Below, piece after piece: positions 55,470-63,676 of a stretch of DNA of 64,000 bases. The DNA comes from Flavobacteriales bacterium. GTDB taxonomy: Bacteria > Bacteroidota > Bacteroidia > Flavobacteriales_D > Crocinitomicaceae. The translations under genes and the position numbers were made by a program. The stretch is taken from the NCBI GenBank assembly GCA_947488235.1, contig CANLAQ010000005.1, positions 1 through 64,000 of the forward strand, given 5' to 3'. The stretch's first letter is position 1. Each line of letters starts with the position of its first letter. Under the pieces are notes generated by a model. It worked only from the letters and a program-made list of their open reading frames with translations, ran no database searches and was not told the DNA's origin.

Positions 55470-56689
55470 TGGATATGGAAAATAAAAAATTGATTCGCCT
55501 CTTTACCGCCGGAAATGTTGATGATGGAAAAAGCACCCTCATTGGAAGACTGCTATTTGATTCTGGCGCTATTTCAACAGATATTCTATTGGGTTTAAGT
55601 GCATTGAAAAACAGTAGAACCTTACATGAAAACTTTGATCTTTCTTATCTTACAGATGGACTTCGTGCCGAAAGAGAACAGGGAATTACCATAGATGTTG
55701 CCTATAAATATTTTTCTACCGATTCCCATAAATATATTATCTCGGATACTCCTGGTCATCTTGAATATACCCGAAATATGTTTACAGGAGCCTCATTATG
55801 TGATATTGCAATTATCTTAATTGATGTAAATACAGGTATCACCGAACAAACCAAACGCCACAGCAAGATTGCAGCATTACTCCAAGTTTCCAAAGTAATT
55901 GTCGCCGTAAATAAAATGGATCTCATTCATTATAATGAAGATGTGTTTGATAAGATTTCCAGTGAATATTTATCCTTTGCTGAAGAAATAGGTCTTGTTG
56001 ATGTGCGTTTGATTCCTCTCTCAGCCCTCAATGGTGAACAAGTAACCTTCGTAACGGGAAAAATGCCATGGTATCATGGCGGAACGCTCTTGGAACAAAT
56101 CAGCAATTTCTCACCTACAGAAAAATTTAATGAATCTTCAAGTTTTCGTTTTCAAGTCCAACATGTTTTGCCCACTAAAGACTCAAATATATATTTAGGT
56201 GAGCTTACTGCTGGTAGTGTCGCTGTTGGACAAAAAATTCTAGTAGGTGCAGCTGAGATAAGTGTTACCATCGAGGAGATCATCAACAATTTTAATGACA
56301 TTGATAAGGCCTACGCAGGAATGCCTATTGCGTTAAAATTAAAGGAGCATATTAATGTGAATAGAGGTTCTGTCTTTTATGACAAAGTCTTTCCGCCTAA
56401 GATCTCTAATAAAATTACAGCAACCTTATGCTGGATGTCTAAAAATAATGGTGTGACTGATCAGGAATATTTTCTTCAATTGGGCTCACTTAAAGTGATA
56501 GCTTGTATTAAAAAAATAAATGGACATCAGAAATCAAATGAAATTCAACTCAATGAAATAGTAGCGGTAGAAATTCAGACCAAAGAAATCATAGCATTTG
56601 ACAACTATCTTTTTTCTAAAGAATTGGGGAGTTTTATTTTGATAGACCTATCAAATAATGCCACATTAGCGGCAGGAACTATTCAATAG
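55469..56689 (+). CDS. cysN: Sulfate adenylyltransferase subunit 1 (GTPase)
   Basis: Regulatory GTPase subunit of ATP sulfurylase, elongation-factor-like. The 406-residue protein has G1 AGNVDDGKSTLIGRLL, switch region EREQGITIDVAY, G3 DTPGH, G4 NKMD and G5 SAL, then two beta-barrel domains. It ends soon after the third domain with no fused APS kinase (CysC), and is on the short side for CysN. Coupled to cysD by a one-base overlap. Confidence 0.95.
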   Translation: MDMENKKLIRLFTAGNVDDGKSTLIGRLLFDSGAISTDILLGLSALKNSRTLHENFDLSYLTDGLRAEREQGITIDVAYKYFSTDSHKYIISDTPGHLEYTRNMFTGASLCDIAIILIDVNTGITEQTKRHSKIAALLQVSKVIVAVNKMDLIHYNEDVFDKISSEYLSFAEEIGLVDVRLIPLSALNGEQVTFVTGKMPWYHGGTLLEQISNFSPTEKFNESSSFRFQVQHVLPTKDSNIYLGELTAGSVAVGQKILVGAAEISVTIEEIINNFNDIDKAYAGMPIALKLKEHINVNRGSVFYDKVFPPKISNKITATLCWMSKNNGVTDQEYFLQLGSLKVIACIKKINGHQKSNEIQLNEIVAVEIQTKEIIAFDNYLFSKELGSFILIDLSNNATLAAGTIQ

Positions 56690-56690
56690 T

Positions 56691-56720
56691 CAAAAAAAAA
56701 ACCTCGGCTAACCGAGGTTA
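56691..56720 (-). terminator. Terminator of rpmH
   Basis: Perfect 8-bp stem AACCTCGG / CCGAGGTT with a 4-base loop (56700-56719). On the minus strand it is followed by a run of T. It lies between convergent cysN and rpmH. Confidence 0.93.
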
Positions 56721-56727
56721 ATATATC

Positions 56728-56886
56728 TTAACGCTTGTGTAGACCTTCGTCAGAAACCGAAAGTTTCTTTCTTCCTTTGCGGCGTCTAGACGCCAAAACT
56801 CTACGGCCATTCTTGCTAGCCATTCTACTGCGGAAACCGTGTTTGTTTCTTCTTTTTCTTACCGATGGTTGAAACGTTCTTTTCAT
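56728..56886 (-). CDS. rpmH: 50S ribosomal protein L34
   Basis: A 52-residue, very basic protein starting [20 protein letters not shown] and containing [20 protein letters not shown], the full L34 signature. It has an 8-residue C-terminal extension beyond the usual KGRKKLSV end (ending HKR). Monocistronic here, with its own promoter and terminator. The usual neighbours rnpA and dnaA are not present. Confidence 0.96.
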   Translation of the reverse strand: MKRTFQPSVRKRRNKHGFRSRMASKNGRRVLASRRRKGRKKLSVSDEGLHKR

Positions 56887-56922
56887 CTTATATATCCTTA
56901 ATGCTGTTCAAAATTAGGAATG

Positions 56923-56930
56923 CAAAGATA
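56923..56930 (-). promoter_or_regulatory. Promoter of rpmH (-7 box)
   Basis: Minus strand TATCTTTG, preceded after 18 bases by TTTG, so both the -7 and -33 Bacteroidota elements are visible. The box lies 36 bases before the rpmH ATG (56886). It is the best full promoter in the window. Confidence 0.7.
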
Positions 56931-57001
56931 GGAATTTTTTGCACAAATCAAATTCTTTCTGTAAAAAAAAATAAAAAACTCAAATAAACCAATAGACAAG
57001 C

Positions 57002-57009
57002 TATTTTTG
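57002..57009 (+). promoter_or_regulatory. Promoter -7 box for the ABC exporter
   Basis: TATTTTTG, 15 bases before the ATG at 57025. The alternative TTG start at 57007 overlaps the box and is therefore unlikely. Confidence 0.5.
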
Positions 57010-57024
57010 TATCAAATATTTGAA

Positions 57025-58839
57025 ATGTTCGGATCGAAAAAAGAAAAAGTAAAGGCCCCAAAGATTAGTAAAAAAAGTATGGGTAGTGCCAAAGGTATTT
57101 TCAAATACCTCAAGCCTTATGGGATGATATATTTTATAGGTTGGTTGTTTTTAGTATTGTCAACTACCGCTGGATTGATCTTTCCTTATTTGATGGGAAA
57201 ACTCCTAGGCACTAGCGCTAATCCATCGGCGGTTATGGATACCAAAAGCTTTTTGTCGCTAAATAATGTTTCTGAGGTAGCATTTGCGCTCTTTATTCTC
57301 TTTGGTGTGCAAGCTTTATTTTCTTTTTTCAGAGTAGTAATCTTTAATAATGTAACGGAGAATTCTCTTAGAGATTTAAGAAATGATGCCTTCTCTAAAT
57401 TGGTTTTTATGCCAATGGACTTCTTTAATCAACATAAAGTTGGCGAGTTGACAAGTCGCGTTTCCTCTGATATTACCCAAATTCAAGAAACACTACGAAC
57501 TACGATTGCAGAGTTTTTTAGACAAGTTGTTATTATTGTTGGTGGGATTGCATTCTTATTTTTCATTTCTTGGAAATTAGCCTTAATCATGTTGGGAACT
57601 GTTCCTGTAATGGCTTTAATTGCTGTTTTCTTTGGACGCTATATTCGTCGTCTAAGTAAGGAGGCTCAGAACTTTTCAGCAGATTCAAATGCGATTGTCG
57701 AAGAAGCTTTGACGGGTATTGCTAATGTAAAGGCCTTCACAAATGAACATTTTAATTTGAATCGCTTTCGAAAAAACACGCAAGAAATGCGCGATCTGAA
57801 TGTACGAAGTGGTGTGTGGCGCGGTTTGTTCGTTTCTTTTATAATCTTCTGTCTATTTGGAGCAATAGTATTCATCGTTTGGCAAGGATTGTTAATGACG
57901 CAAGGTGCTCATCCAGAATTGAGCAAAGAAGGTTTCTATCAATTTGTGCTCTTTACGATTATGATGGGTGCGTCTGTTGGTTCTTTGCCAGATTTATACG
58001 CAAGTATTCAAAAATCAATCGGAGCTACAGAAAATTTGATGGAAATTATCCAAGGTAAAACAGAGGTGGAACTGCGTACTGGGGTTTCTAAATCTCATGT
58101 AAATGGTGAAATCTCCTTTAAAAATGTTGAATTCTCCTATCCACAACGAGCTGATTTATCAGTACTGAAATCAATAAATTTTAATGTTAAAAGAAATCAA
58201 ACGCTTGCATTGGTTGGAGCCAGTGGTTCGGGAAAAACAACCATAACCAGCCTTTTACTTGGTTTTTATCAAGTTGATAAAGGTGACATTGAAGTGGATG
58301 GAATAAATATTAACGATTATGATCTGAATTTCTTGAGAGAGCAAATTGCGATTGTACCGCAAGAAGTATTATTGTTCTCCGGAACAATTCAAGAAAATAT
58401 TCGCTTTGGAAAAATAAATGCAAGTGATGATGAGGTAGAAGCGGCAGCTAAAAAAGCAAATGCATGGGAATTTATCTCTACTTTTCCTGATACCATGCAA
58501 ACTCAAGTAGGTGATCGTGGGATTCAATTGTCTGGTGGACAAAAACAACGCATCGCAATTGCTCGTGCTTTGTTAAAAAACCCTACGATTCTTATCCTAG
58601 ATGAAGCAACATCTGCATTGGACTCTGAATCAGAAAAATTAGTGCAAGATGCTTTGAGTACTTTAATGGAAGGAAGGACTTCTCTTGTAATTGCACATCG
58701 TCTTTCCACTATTCGTAAAGCGGATAAAATTTTAGTATTGCAACAAGGACAAATAGAAGAAGAAGGTACTCATCAAGTCTTGATGGATAAGAAAGGGGTA
58801 TATGCTAATTTGGTTAGTTTGCAGTTATTGGATGTTTAA
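57025..58839 (+). CDS. ABC transporter, fused permease and ATPase (MsbA-like)
   Basis: A 604-residue half-transporter that would function as a homodimer in the inner membrane. Six membrane segments (about 40-330) are followed by an ATPase domain: Walker A GASGSGKTT, signature LSGGQKQR, Walker B ILILDEATSALD and the H-loop AHRLSTI. The family exports lipids, drugs or peptides; MsbA-like lipid export is possible but unproven. N-terminal 25 residues are basic. Followed by bshC after 15 bp. Confidence 0.93.
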   Translation: MFGSKKEKVKAPKISKKSMGSAKGIFKYLKPYGMIYFIGWLFLVLSTTAGLIFPYLMGKLLGTSANPSAVMDTKSFLSLNNVSEVAFALFILFGVQALFSFFRVVIFNNVTENSLRDLRNDAFSKLVFMPMDFFNQHKVGELTSRVSSDITQIQETLRTTIAEFFRQVVIIVGGIAFLFFISWKLALIMLGTVPVMALIAVFFGRYIRRLSKEAQNFSADSNAIVEEALTGIANVKAFTNEHFNLNRFRKNTQEMRDLNVRSGVWRGLFVSFIIFCLFGAIVFIVWQGLLMTQGAHPELSKEGFYQFVLFTIMMGASVGSLPDLYASIQKSIGATENLMEIIQGKTEVELRTGVSKSHVNGEISFKNVEFSYPQRADLSVLKSINFNVKRNQTLALVGASGSGKTTITSLLLGFYQVDKGDIEVDGININDYDLNFLREQIAIVPQEVLLFSGTIQENIRFGKINASDDEVEAAAKKANAWEFISTFPDTMQTQVGDRGIQLSGGQKQRIAIARALLKNPTILILDEATSALDSESEKLVQDALSTLMEGRTSLVIAHRLSTIRKADKILVLQQGQIEEEGTHQVLMDKKGVYANLVSLQLLDV

Positions 58840-58843
58840 AGTG

Positions 58844-58851
58844 TAAATTTG
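58844..58851 (+). promoter_or_regulatory. Promoter -7-like box abutting bshC start
   Basis: TAAATTTG matches TAnnTTTG and ends 3 bases before the bshC ATG. If used, the message would be leaderless. Confidence 0.45.
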
Positions 58852-58854
58852 TAA

Positions 58855-60441
58855 ATGCAAATCGAAGAAATTTCTAGGACTGATTCTAATTGTTTTTCGG
58901 ACATTGAACTTTCCTTGTCTGAGAATCAAAATCAATTAGAGGGTTTTCTCAATAGAACTTTTGATTTAGAAAATTTTGAAGCACAAATTATTGAAAAATC
59001 GAATGCCTTCTCTCCTAAGCAAAGAAGCATTTTGTGCGATAGTTTGAAATTACAATACGCCGGTTCATTAACTCCTTCGGTTCAAGATGCACTTAAAAAA
59101 TTAGAATTACACAATACCTTCACCCTTACAACAGGACATCAATTAAGCTTGATGACAGGCCCCTTGTATTTCATTGTTAAAATATTGCATGTTATTAAAC
59201 AAGCAGAAGCACTTTCCATAAAATTTCCAGCATATAATTTTGTCCCTGTTTATTGGATGGCCTCTGAAGATCATGATTTTGAGGAAATTCAATCGATTTC
59301 TTTGTTTAATCAATTGCTCACTTGGGAAAGTGACGCAAAAGGAGCAGTGGGTAGATTTCCACTTGATGGCTTGTCAAAAGTGAAAGAACAAATTGCTTCT
59401 TTTTTCCAAAATCACCCCGATTCGGATGTTTTTAAAGCACTCGATTCATTGAATGCACCAACTTATGGAAAAGCTTTCTTTAATTTGATTCATTGGCTGT
59501 TTGGGGATAAAGGATTGGTAATTCTGGATGGAGATCAAAAGGTTTTTAAACAATCCTTTAGCCCATTCATGCAACAGGAGATTGAAAGCTCTTTTTCTTT
59601 CCATGCTGTTCAAGAAACTACTCTAGAATTGGAGGAAATTGGGGTTAAACCTCAAGTGTTTCCAAGAGAAATTAATTTATTTTATCTTCAGAATAATTCA
59701 AGAGAAAGAATTATCCCTGAACAAGATGGATTTAAATTGGGTAACAACTTGCTTTCAAAAGAGCAAATTTTGAAAATGTTGGAGGAAAATCCCGAATCTT
59801 TTTCTCCAAATGTAATTTTAAGGCCTTTATATCAAGAAGTATTACTTCCTAATCTTTGTTATGTTGGTGGAGTGGGTGAATTAAAATATTGGTTGCAACT
59901 TAAAAGAGTTTTTGAAGTGGCATCCATTCCTTTCCCCATGATTCAAACTCGATCTAGTGTTCTATTTATTGATGCGCCTAGCCATTTAAAAATGCAAAAC
60001 TTAGGTTTAGACAGTTTGGATTTCTTTGAGGATAAAAAGAACATTATCTCCAAATACCTTCAAAAAAATGAGGCGGAATCGATTGATTATAATGCTCTAA
60101 ATCTTGGTTTCGAGAATTTAAAAAACCAAATTATTGAAAAGGCAATTGAGATAGATCCTCAACTTAAGTCTTCTACTGCAGCAGAACTTGTTCGTATGGA
60201 GAAATCATTTATTGCTGCTGTTAACAGTATGGATCGTGCCGTTAAAACAAAGCATGATAAAGCACTTAAACAAATTGATCAGCTTAAAGAAAAACTATTT
60301 CCAAAAGGTAAATTACAAGAACGATCCTTAAATTTGCTTCAAATATGTCCAGAAGGGGATCTTAAAAATAAGATTGATATGATTTATCAAGCCATTAATC
60401 CTTTTTCTTCTACTATTAAAATAATAATTGAAACCAAATGA
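58855..60441 (+). CDS. bshC: Bacillithiol biosynthesis cysteine-adding enzyme
   Basis: Adds cysteine to glucosaminyl-malate in the last step of bacillithiol synthesis. The 528-residue protein has the BshC nucleotide-fold motifs TLTTGHQLSLMTGPLYFIVK and VPVYWMASEDHDFEEIQSI, then PNLCYVGGVGELKYWLQLK. The C-terminal part is a helical coiled coil (KHDKALKQIDQLKEKLFPKG). bshA and bshB are not in the window. Its stop overlaps the next start (ATGA). Confidence 0.95.
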   Translation: MQIEEISRTDSNCFSDIELSLSENQNQLEGFLNRTFDLENFEAQIIEKSNAFSPKQRSILCDSLKLQYAGSLTPSVQDALKKLELHNTFTLTTGHQLSLMTGPLYFIVKILHVIKQAEALSIKFPAYNFVPVYWMASEDHDFEEIQSISLFNQLLTWESDAKGAVGRFPLDGLSKVKEQIASFFQNHPDSDVFKALDSLNAPTYGKAFFNLIHWLFGDKGLVILDGDQKVFKQSFSPFMQQEIESSFSFHAVQETTLELEEIGVKPQVFPREINLFYLQNNSRERIIPEQDGFKLGNNLLSKEQILKMLEENPESFSPNVILRPLYQEVLLPNLCYVGGVGELKYWLQLKRVFEVASIPFPMIQTRSSVLFIDAPSHLKMQNLGLDSLDFFEDKKNIISKYLQKNEAESIDYNALNLGFENLKNQIIEKAIEIDPQLKSSTAAELVRMEKSFIAAVNSMDRAVKTKHDKALKQIDQLKEKLFPKGKLQERSLNLLQICPEGDLKNKIDMIYQAINPFSSTIKIIIETK

Positions 60442-61001
60442 ATAAGCAAAACAACATCCGAGAAGTCCTGTCAAAACATCAAGTGATTCCAGTAGTTACC
60501 TTTAATACTCTTGCAGAGGTTGGACCAAAAATTGAAATGCTGCTTTCAAGAAATGTTAGTTGTATCGAAATTACACTTAGAACAGCGATTGCTTATGACG
60601 CTATTAAAAAAGTAATTGATTTATATGGTGATCAAATGGATGTTGGAATGGGTACCGTTGTTTTAAAAGAACATATTGATGCTGCAGTTGATTTAGGGAT
60701 TGATTTTATGGTAAGTCCTGGACTCAACATTGGCTTAGCAGATGATTTGGAAAAGAGTGGAATTGCTTTTATCCCTGGAGTTGCTACTCCAAGTGATATT
60801 ATCTCTGGTTTGCAATTTGGATGGGATACTTTTAAATTTTTCCCAGCGCATTTGTTTGGTGGCCTAGAAGCTGTAAAAACTTATGGTCAGGTTTTTCCGA
60901 ATCTAAAGTTTTGTCCGACAGGCGGAATAACTGAAGAAACACATAAAGATTATTTAGCCTTAAATAATGTAATTTCTGTTGGAGGTTCTTGGATTAAATA
61001 A
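60438..61001 (+). CDS. eda: KDPG/KHG aldolase (short form)
   Basis: Class I aldolase splitting 2-keto-3-deoxy-6-phosphogluconate (or 4-hydroxy-2-oxoglutarate). The 187-residue protein has IEITLRT (catalytic Glu), the Schiff-base lysine in FKFFPAHLFGG and CPTGGI. It ends at VGGSWIK, about 20-25 residues before the usual C-terminus. The stop looks genuine because no other frame continues the match. It overlaps bshC by 4 bp. No edd or other Entner-Doudoroff gene is near. Confidence 0.88.
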   Translation: MNKQNNIREVLSKHQVIPVVTFNTLAEVGPKIEMLLSRNVSCIEITLRTAIAYDAIKKVIDLYGDQMDVGMGTVVLKEHIDAAVDLGIDFMVSPGLNIGLADDLEKSGIAFIPGVATPSDIISGLQFGWDTFKFFPAHLFGGLEAVKTYGQVFPNLKFCPTGGITEETHKDYLALNNVISVGGSWIK

Positions 61002-61018
61002 TTTCTATAAGCCAAAGA

Positions 61019-61861
61019 TTACTTTTTCCCTTGTCCAATTGGGAATTGCCCCCCGAATACGACATTATATTGTCCCCAAAAGAAATGCTGTGATGCTCTG
61101 TCCTCAATATGCATGGTTGTTCTAATGTCTGGCATATGAATAAACCCTCCTTTCAATTCACCTTGAATGAAAAAATATTTAAAAAAGCTCAGGTGTAAGG
61201 CACTTACAATTCCAAATCCGTATCCAGAGAAATGAAATTGATCGTAGCGTGGATTGTTTAGTAAAGTAGTATTAGTTCTAGGCAATAGGCCGCCAATTCC
61301 AAACCCTTCGTTAACACTAACTTGAAATTTTTTCCTATGAAATAAAATATCTGAACGCCGCAATTCTGTATTAATGTAGTTGAGCCCATCTGTATGCTCA
61401 AATAATAAAAAGTTGGGCGCTATCGTAAAGGCTTGATTGGAGTAGACCCCATCGTAGCTCGTACCACTATTATTTATGTAACCATCAATATGAGATTCTT
61501 GATTGACAACCATCACATATTTCATATGATCAACACCAAGAGAAATTTCATAATGATCCTTGAAATAATATCCTAAACGAAAATTGTATTGTGGTATGGT
61601 TAATTTCACTGGACTAAAATAAATTTTAGGATCAAAGGCCGATTGTCTATCAGTGGCTACTACTTTTGACAAAGTGAAATCATAATCAGTTCCTTGAAAT
61701 CGAATATTTGACTTGGTGTAAGCGTCTCTGTTCCATCCCCAATAGAAATAAAACCCTCCCTTTTGATTGGGCGCTAAAAATTGGTTTGATTTTTGACTAT
61801 TCACTTGACCAATCGCTGATAGGTTAGTAAATACTAGTAATGAAAAAATAATTGCTTTCAT
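61019..61861 (-). CDS. Hypothetical outer-membrane protein
   Basis: A 280-residue protein I cannot place in a named family. It has a signal peptide ending SAIGQ, and the mature part has alternating amphipathic strands with many aromatic residues (KGGFYFYWGWNRDAY, FRLGYYFKDHYEISLGVDH, YNVVFGGQFPIG), so a small beta-barrel is likely. No cysteine in the mature protein. It is alone on its strand, convergent with eda and divergent from the CAP gene. Confidence 0.7.
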   Translation of the reverse strand: MKAIIFSLLVFTNLSAIGQVNSQKSNQFLAPNQKGGFYFYWGWNRDAYTKSNIRFQGTDYDFTLSKVVATDRQSAFDPKIYFSPVKLTIPQYNFRLGYYFKDHYEISLGVDHMKYVMVVNQESHIDGYINNSGTSYDGVYSNQAFTIAPNFLLFEHTDGLNYINTELRRSDILFHRKKFQVSVNEGFGIGGLLPRTNTTLLNNPRYDQFHFSGYGFGIVSALHLSFFKYFFIQGELKGGFIHMPDIRTTMHIEDRASQHFFWGQYNVVFGGQFPIGQGKK

Positions 61862-61882
61862 ATGCTGATTTGCAGGTTGACG

Positions 61883-61890
61883 CGAAATTA
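61883..61890 (-). promoter_or_regulatory. Candidate -7 box for the outer-membrane protein gene
   Basis: Minus strand TAATTTCG, one mismatch from TAnnTTTG, 21 bases before the ATG at 61861. Confidence 0.35.
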
Positions 61891-61977
61891 ATGATTTATG
61901 TTGAATAGTATTGTTGCGTAGATGTCGCCATTACAAAAAAATTATCCTTACATTTAGTGAGAATTAAATAAGTCTTT

Positions 61978-62484
61978 ATGTTTAGTAAATTTATTTTCCC
62001 TTGCTTTTTCTTTATTTCTTGTTGTGCTTCTGCTCAATCAGTGGTTGATCTAGGTGCAACAGAGATTAAATTAATTCTTTCAGCCCATAATCAAGAACGC
62101 AAGCTCGTGGGTTCACCAAATTTAATTTGGAATTCAGTATTAGCAGATCACGCTCAAGAATGGGCAGTGAAATTAGCTGAGGAGGACAACGGTCTTGTTC
62201 ATCGACCAAGCGGAGATGATCCTTATGGAGAAAATATCGCTTTTTTTTCCGGGCATGCATTCGATGCAGCTTATCCAGTTGAACTTTGGAATGAAGAGAA
62301 ATCTGATTATCGTTATTCTGCCATTTCATATTCTAATTTTAGTGCTATTGGTCACTACACACAAGTGATTTGGAAAAATACAACTCAAGTAGGTTGCGGT
62401 TGTGCAAAAAGTGAAAGTGGGGCTTATTTTTTTGTTTGTAATTATGACCCCTCTGGTAATTATATCGGTGAATATCCATACTAA
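61978..62484 (+). CDS. Secreted CAP (SCP/PR-1) domain protein
   Basis: A 168-residue exported protein made up almost entirely of one CAP domain. The signal peptide ends ASAQ. The CAP motifs are SAHNQERKLVGSPNLIW, GENIAFFS, GHYTQVIWKNTTQVGCGCA (CAP1) and FVCNYDPSGNYIGEYPY (CAP2), with the His and Glu residues of the cavity intact. It looks more like the eukaryotic PR-1 type than the YkwD type. Function in bacteria is mostly unknown; lipid binding is proposed for the family. It overlaps the next small gene by one base. Confidence 0.92.
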   Translation: MFSKFIFPCFFFISCCASAQSVVDLGATEIKLILSAHNQERKLVGSPNLIWNSVLADHAQEWAVKLAEEDNGLVHRPSGDDPYGENIAFFSGHAFDAAYPVELWNEEKSDYRYSAISYSNFSAIGHYTQVIWKNTTQVGCGCAKSESGAYFFVCNYDPSGNYIGEYPY

Positions 62485-62600
62485 TGAAAGCAAATTTAAT
62501 TTTCTTAATCTTAATACTAATTGTAACGGCTTGTTCAAGTAGTAAATCTTGTAATTGCGCCCAAAATAAGGTGCGCCAAAACATTAATTTAACAAAATAA
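62484..62600 (+). CDS. Very small predicted lipoprotein (38 aa)
   Basis: The product starts MKANLIFLILILIVTAC, a lipoprotein signal with lipobox VTAC (Cys17). The remaining 21 residues (SSSKSCNCAQNKVRQNINLTK) are hydrophilic and contain a CNC pair. The ATG overlaps the CAP stop (TAATG) and the stop is 3 bp before the SPFH start, which supports real translation. Not a family I recognise. Confidence 0.68.
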   Translation: MKANLIFLILILIVTACSSSKSCNCAQNKVRQNINLTK

Positions 62601-62603
62601 TTT

Positions 62604-63524
62604 ATGAATAATATAATAATTTATCTTCCTTTTGCGCTCATCGCAATTGTTGTGTACAGCTCTTTACTCACCGTTACACAAGGAAGTGTCGCTGTGATAA
62701 CGCTTTTCGGAAAGTATAGAAGAATCTTACATCCAGGTCTTCGCATGAAGATTCCAATCTTAGAAAAAGTGTACAAGCATATTTCAATTCAAAATCAAAG
62801 TATTGAAATGGAATTTCAAGCAGTGACTATCGATCAAGCTAATGTATATTTCAAAAGTATGTTGCTCTACAGTGTAATGGATGAGCAAGAAGAAACGATT
62901 AAAAAAGTGGCTTTTAAATTTATCAGTCAAAAGGACTTAATGCAAGCACTCATTCGAACCATTGAAGGCTCAATTCGCGCTTATGTTGCAAGTCAAAAGC
63001 AATCAGAAATTTTAGGCTTGAGAAATGAGTTGGTGGATAGTGTAAAGAATCAAATTGACCATACGCTGGAAACTTGGGGTTATCATCTTCTTGATTTACA
63101 AATCAATGATATAACATTTGATCAAGCAATTATAGAAAGTATGAGCAAGGTAGTTGCCTCCAACAATCTGAAGGCAGCTGCCGAGAATGAGGGACAAGCT
63201 TTGCTGATTACAAAAACAAAAGCAGCAGAAGCTGATGGTAATGCCATAAAAATCGCAGCACTCGCTGAGAAGGAAGCTGCAATGCTTCGTGGACAAGGAG
63301 TTGCCTTGTTTAGACAAGAAGTTGCTAAAGGTATGTCTGAAGCTGCTGAACAAATGCAACAAGCTAATCTAGATACCAATGTGATTCTTTTTTCCATGTG
63401 GACAGAAGCAATCAAAAACTTTGCAGAATACGGTAAAGGAAATACTATTTTTCTCGATGGAAGTGCGGAAGGGATGCAAAGAACTATGAAGCAAATTCAA
63501 TCTATGTTGACTAAAGAAAAGTAA
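62604..63524 (+). CDS. SPFH/band 7 domain protein (stomatin/HflC-like)
   Basis: A 306-residue membrane-anchored scaffold protein. One N-terminal helix (about 4-22), then the SPFH domain (about 25-190; TQGSVAVITLFGKYRRILHPG, ITFDQAIIESMSKVVAS), then an alanine/glutamate-rich coiled coil (about 190-250) and a short C-terminal part. Stomatin-like proteins organise membrane domains or regulate proteases; no NfeD partner gene is adjacent. In an operon with the CAP protein and the small lipoprotein. Confidence 0.9.
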   Translation: MNNIIIYLPFALIAIVVYSSLLTVTQGSVAVITLFGKYRRILHPGLRMKIPILEKVYKHISIQNQSIEMEFQAVTIDQANVYFKSMLLYSVMDEQEETIKKVAFKFISQKDLMQALIRTIEGSIRAYVASQKQSEILGLRNELVDSVKNQIDHTLETWGYHLLDLQINDITFDQAIIESMSKVVASNNLKAAAENEGQALLITKTKAAEADGNAIKIAALAEKEAAMLRGQGVALFRQEVAKGMSEAAEQMQQANLDTNVILFSMWTEAIKNFAEYGKGNTIFLDGSAEGMQRTMKQIQSMLTKEK

Positions 63525-63551
63525 AACTGATCACTGCATAAGTAGTTTGTC

Positions 63552-63588
63552 AAAGTTCCTATTCATTTTGAATAGGAACTTTTTTTTG
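63552..63588 (+). terminator. Strong terminator after the SPFH gene
   Basis: Perfect 14-bp stem (63552-63565 with 63569-63582) and a TTT loop, followed by T residues, 27 bp after the stop at 63524. Confidence 0.95.
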
Positions 63589-63599
63589 ACTTTTATTTT

Positions 63600-63619
63600 A
63601 AATAAATTAACATTTATTT
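63600..63619. repeat. AT-rich inverted repeat
   Basis: AAATAAAT and ATTTATTT with a 4-base spacer. All A/T arms in AT-rich DNA, so chance is quite possible; it lies upstream of the TetR gene. Confidence 0.25.
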
Positions 63620-63625
63620 GTATGT

Positions 63626-63643
63626 TTTAAACAAGTGTTTAAA
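63626..63643. promoter_or_regulatory. Operator-like palindrome before the TetR-family gene
   Basis: TTTAAACA-AG-TGTTTAAA is a perfect 8-bp inverted repeat with a 2-bp spacer. It lies 9 bp upstream of the -7 box at 63653, where it would overlap the -33 region. Size and place fit an autoregulatory TetR operator. Confidence 0.6.
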
Positions 63644-63652
63644 TAAAGTAGC

Positions 63653-63660
63653 TACCTTTG
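63653..63660 (+). promoter_or_regulatory. Promoter -7 box for the TetR-family gene
   Basis: TACCTTTG followed by C, exact TAnnTTTG match, 16 bases before the ATG at 63677. Confidence 0.6.
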
Positions 63661-63676
63661 CATCGAAATTGCAAAA

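Noticed and set aside
60985-61018. Frameshift at the end of the KDPG aldolase
   Set aside because: No other frame continues the family C-terminus, and the next gene ends 17 bp later, so a true short form is more likely.
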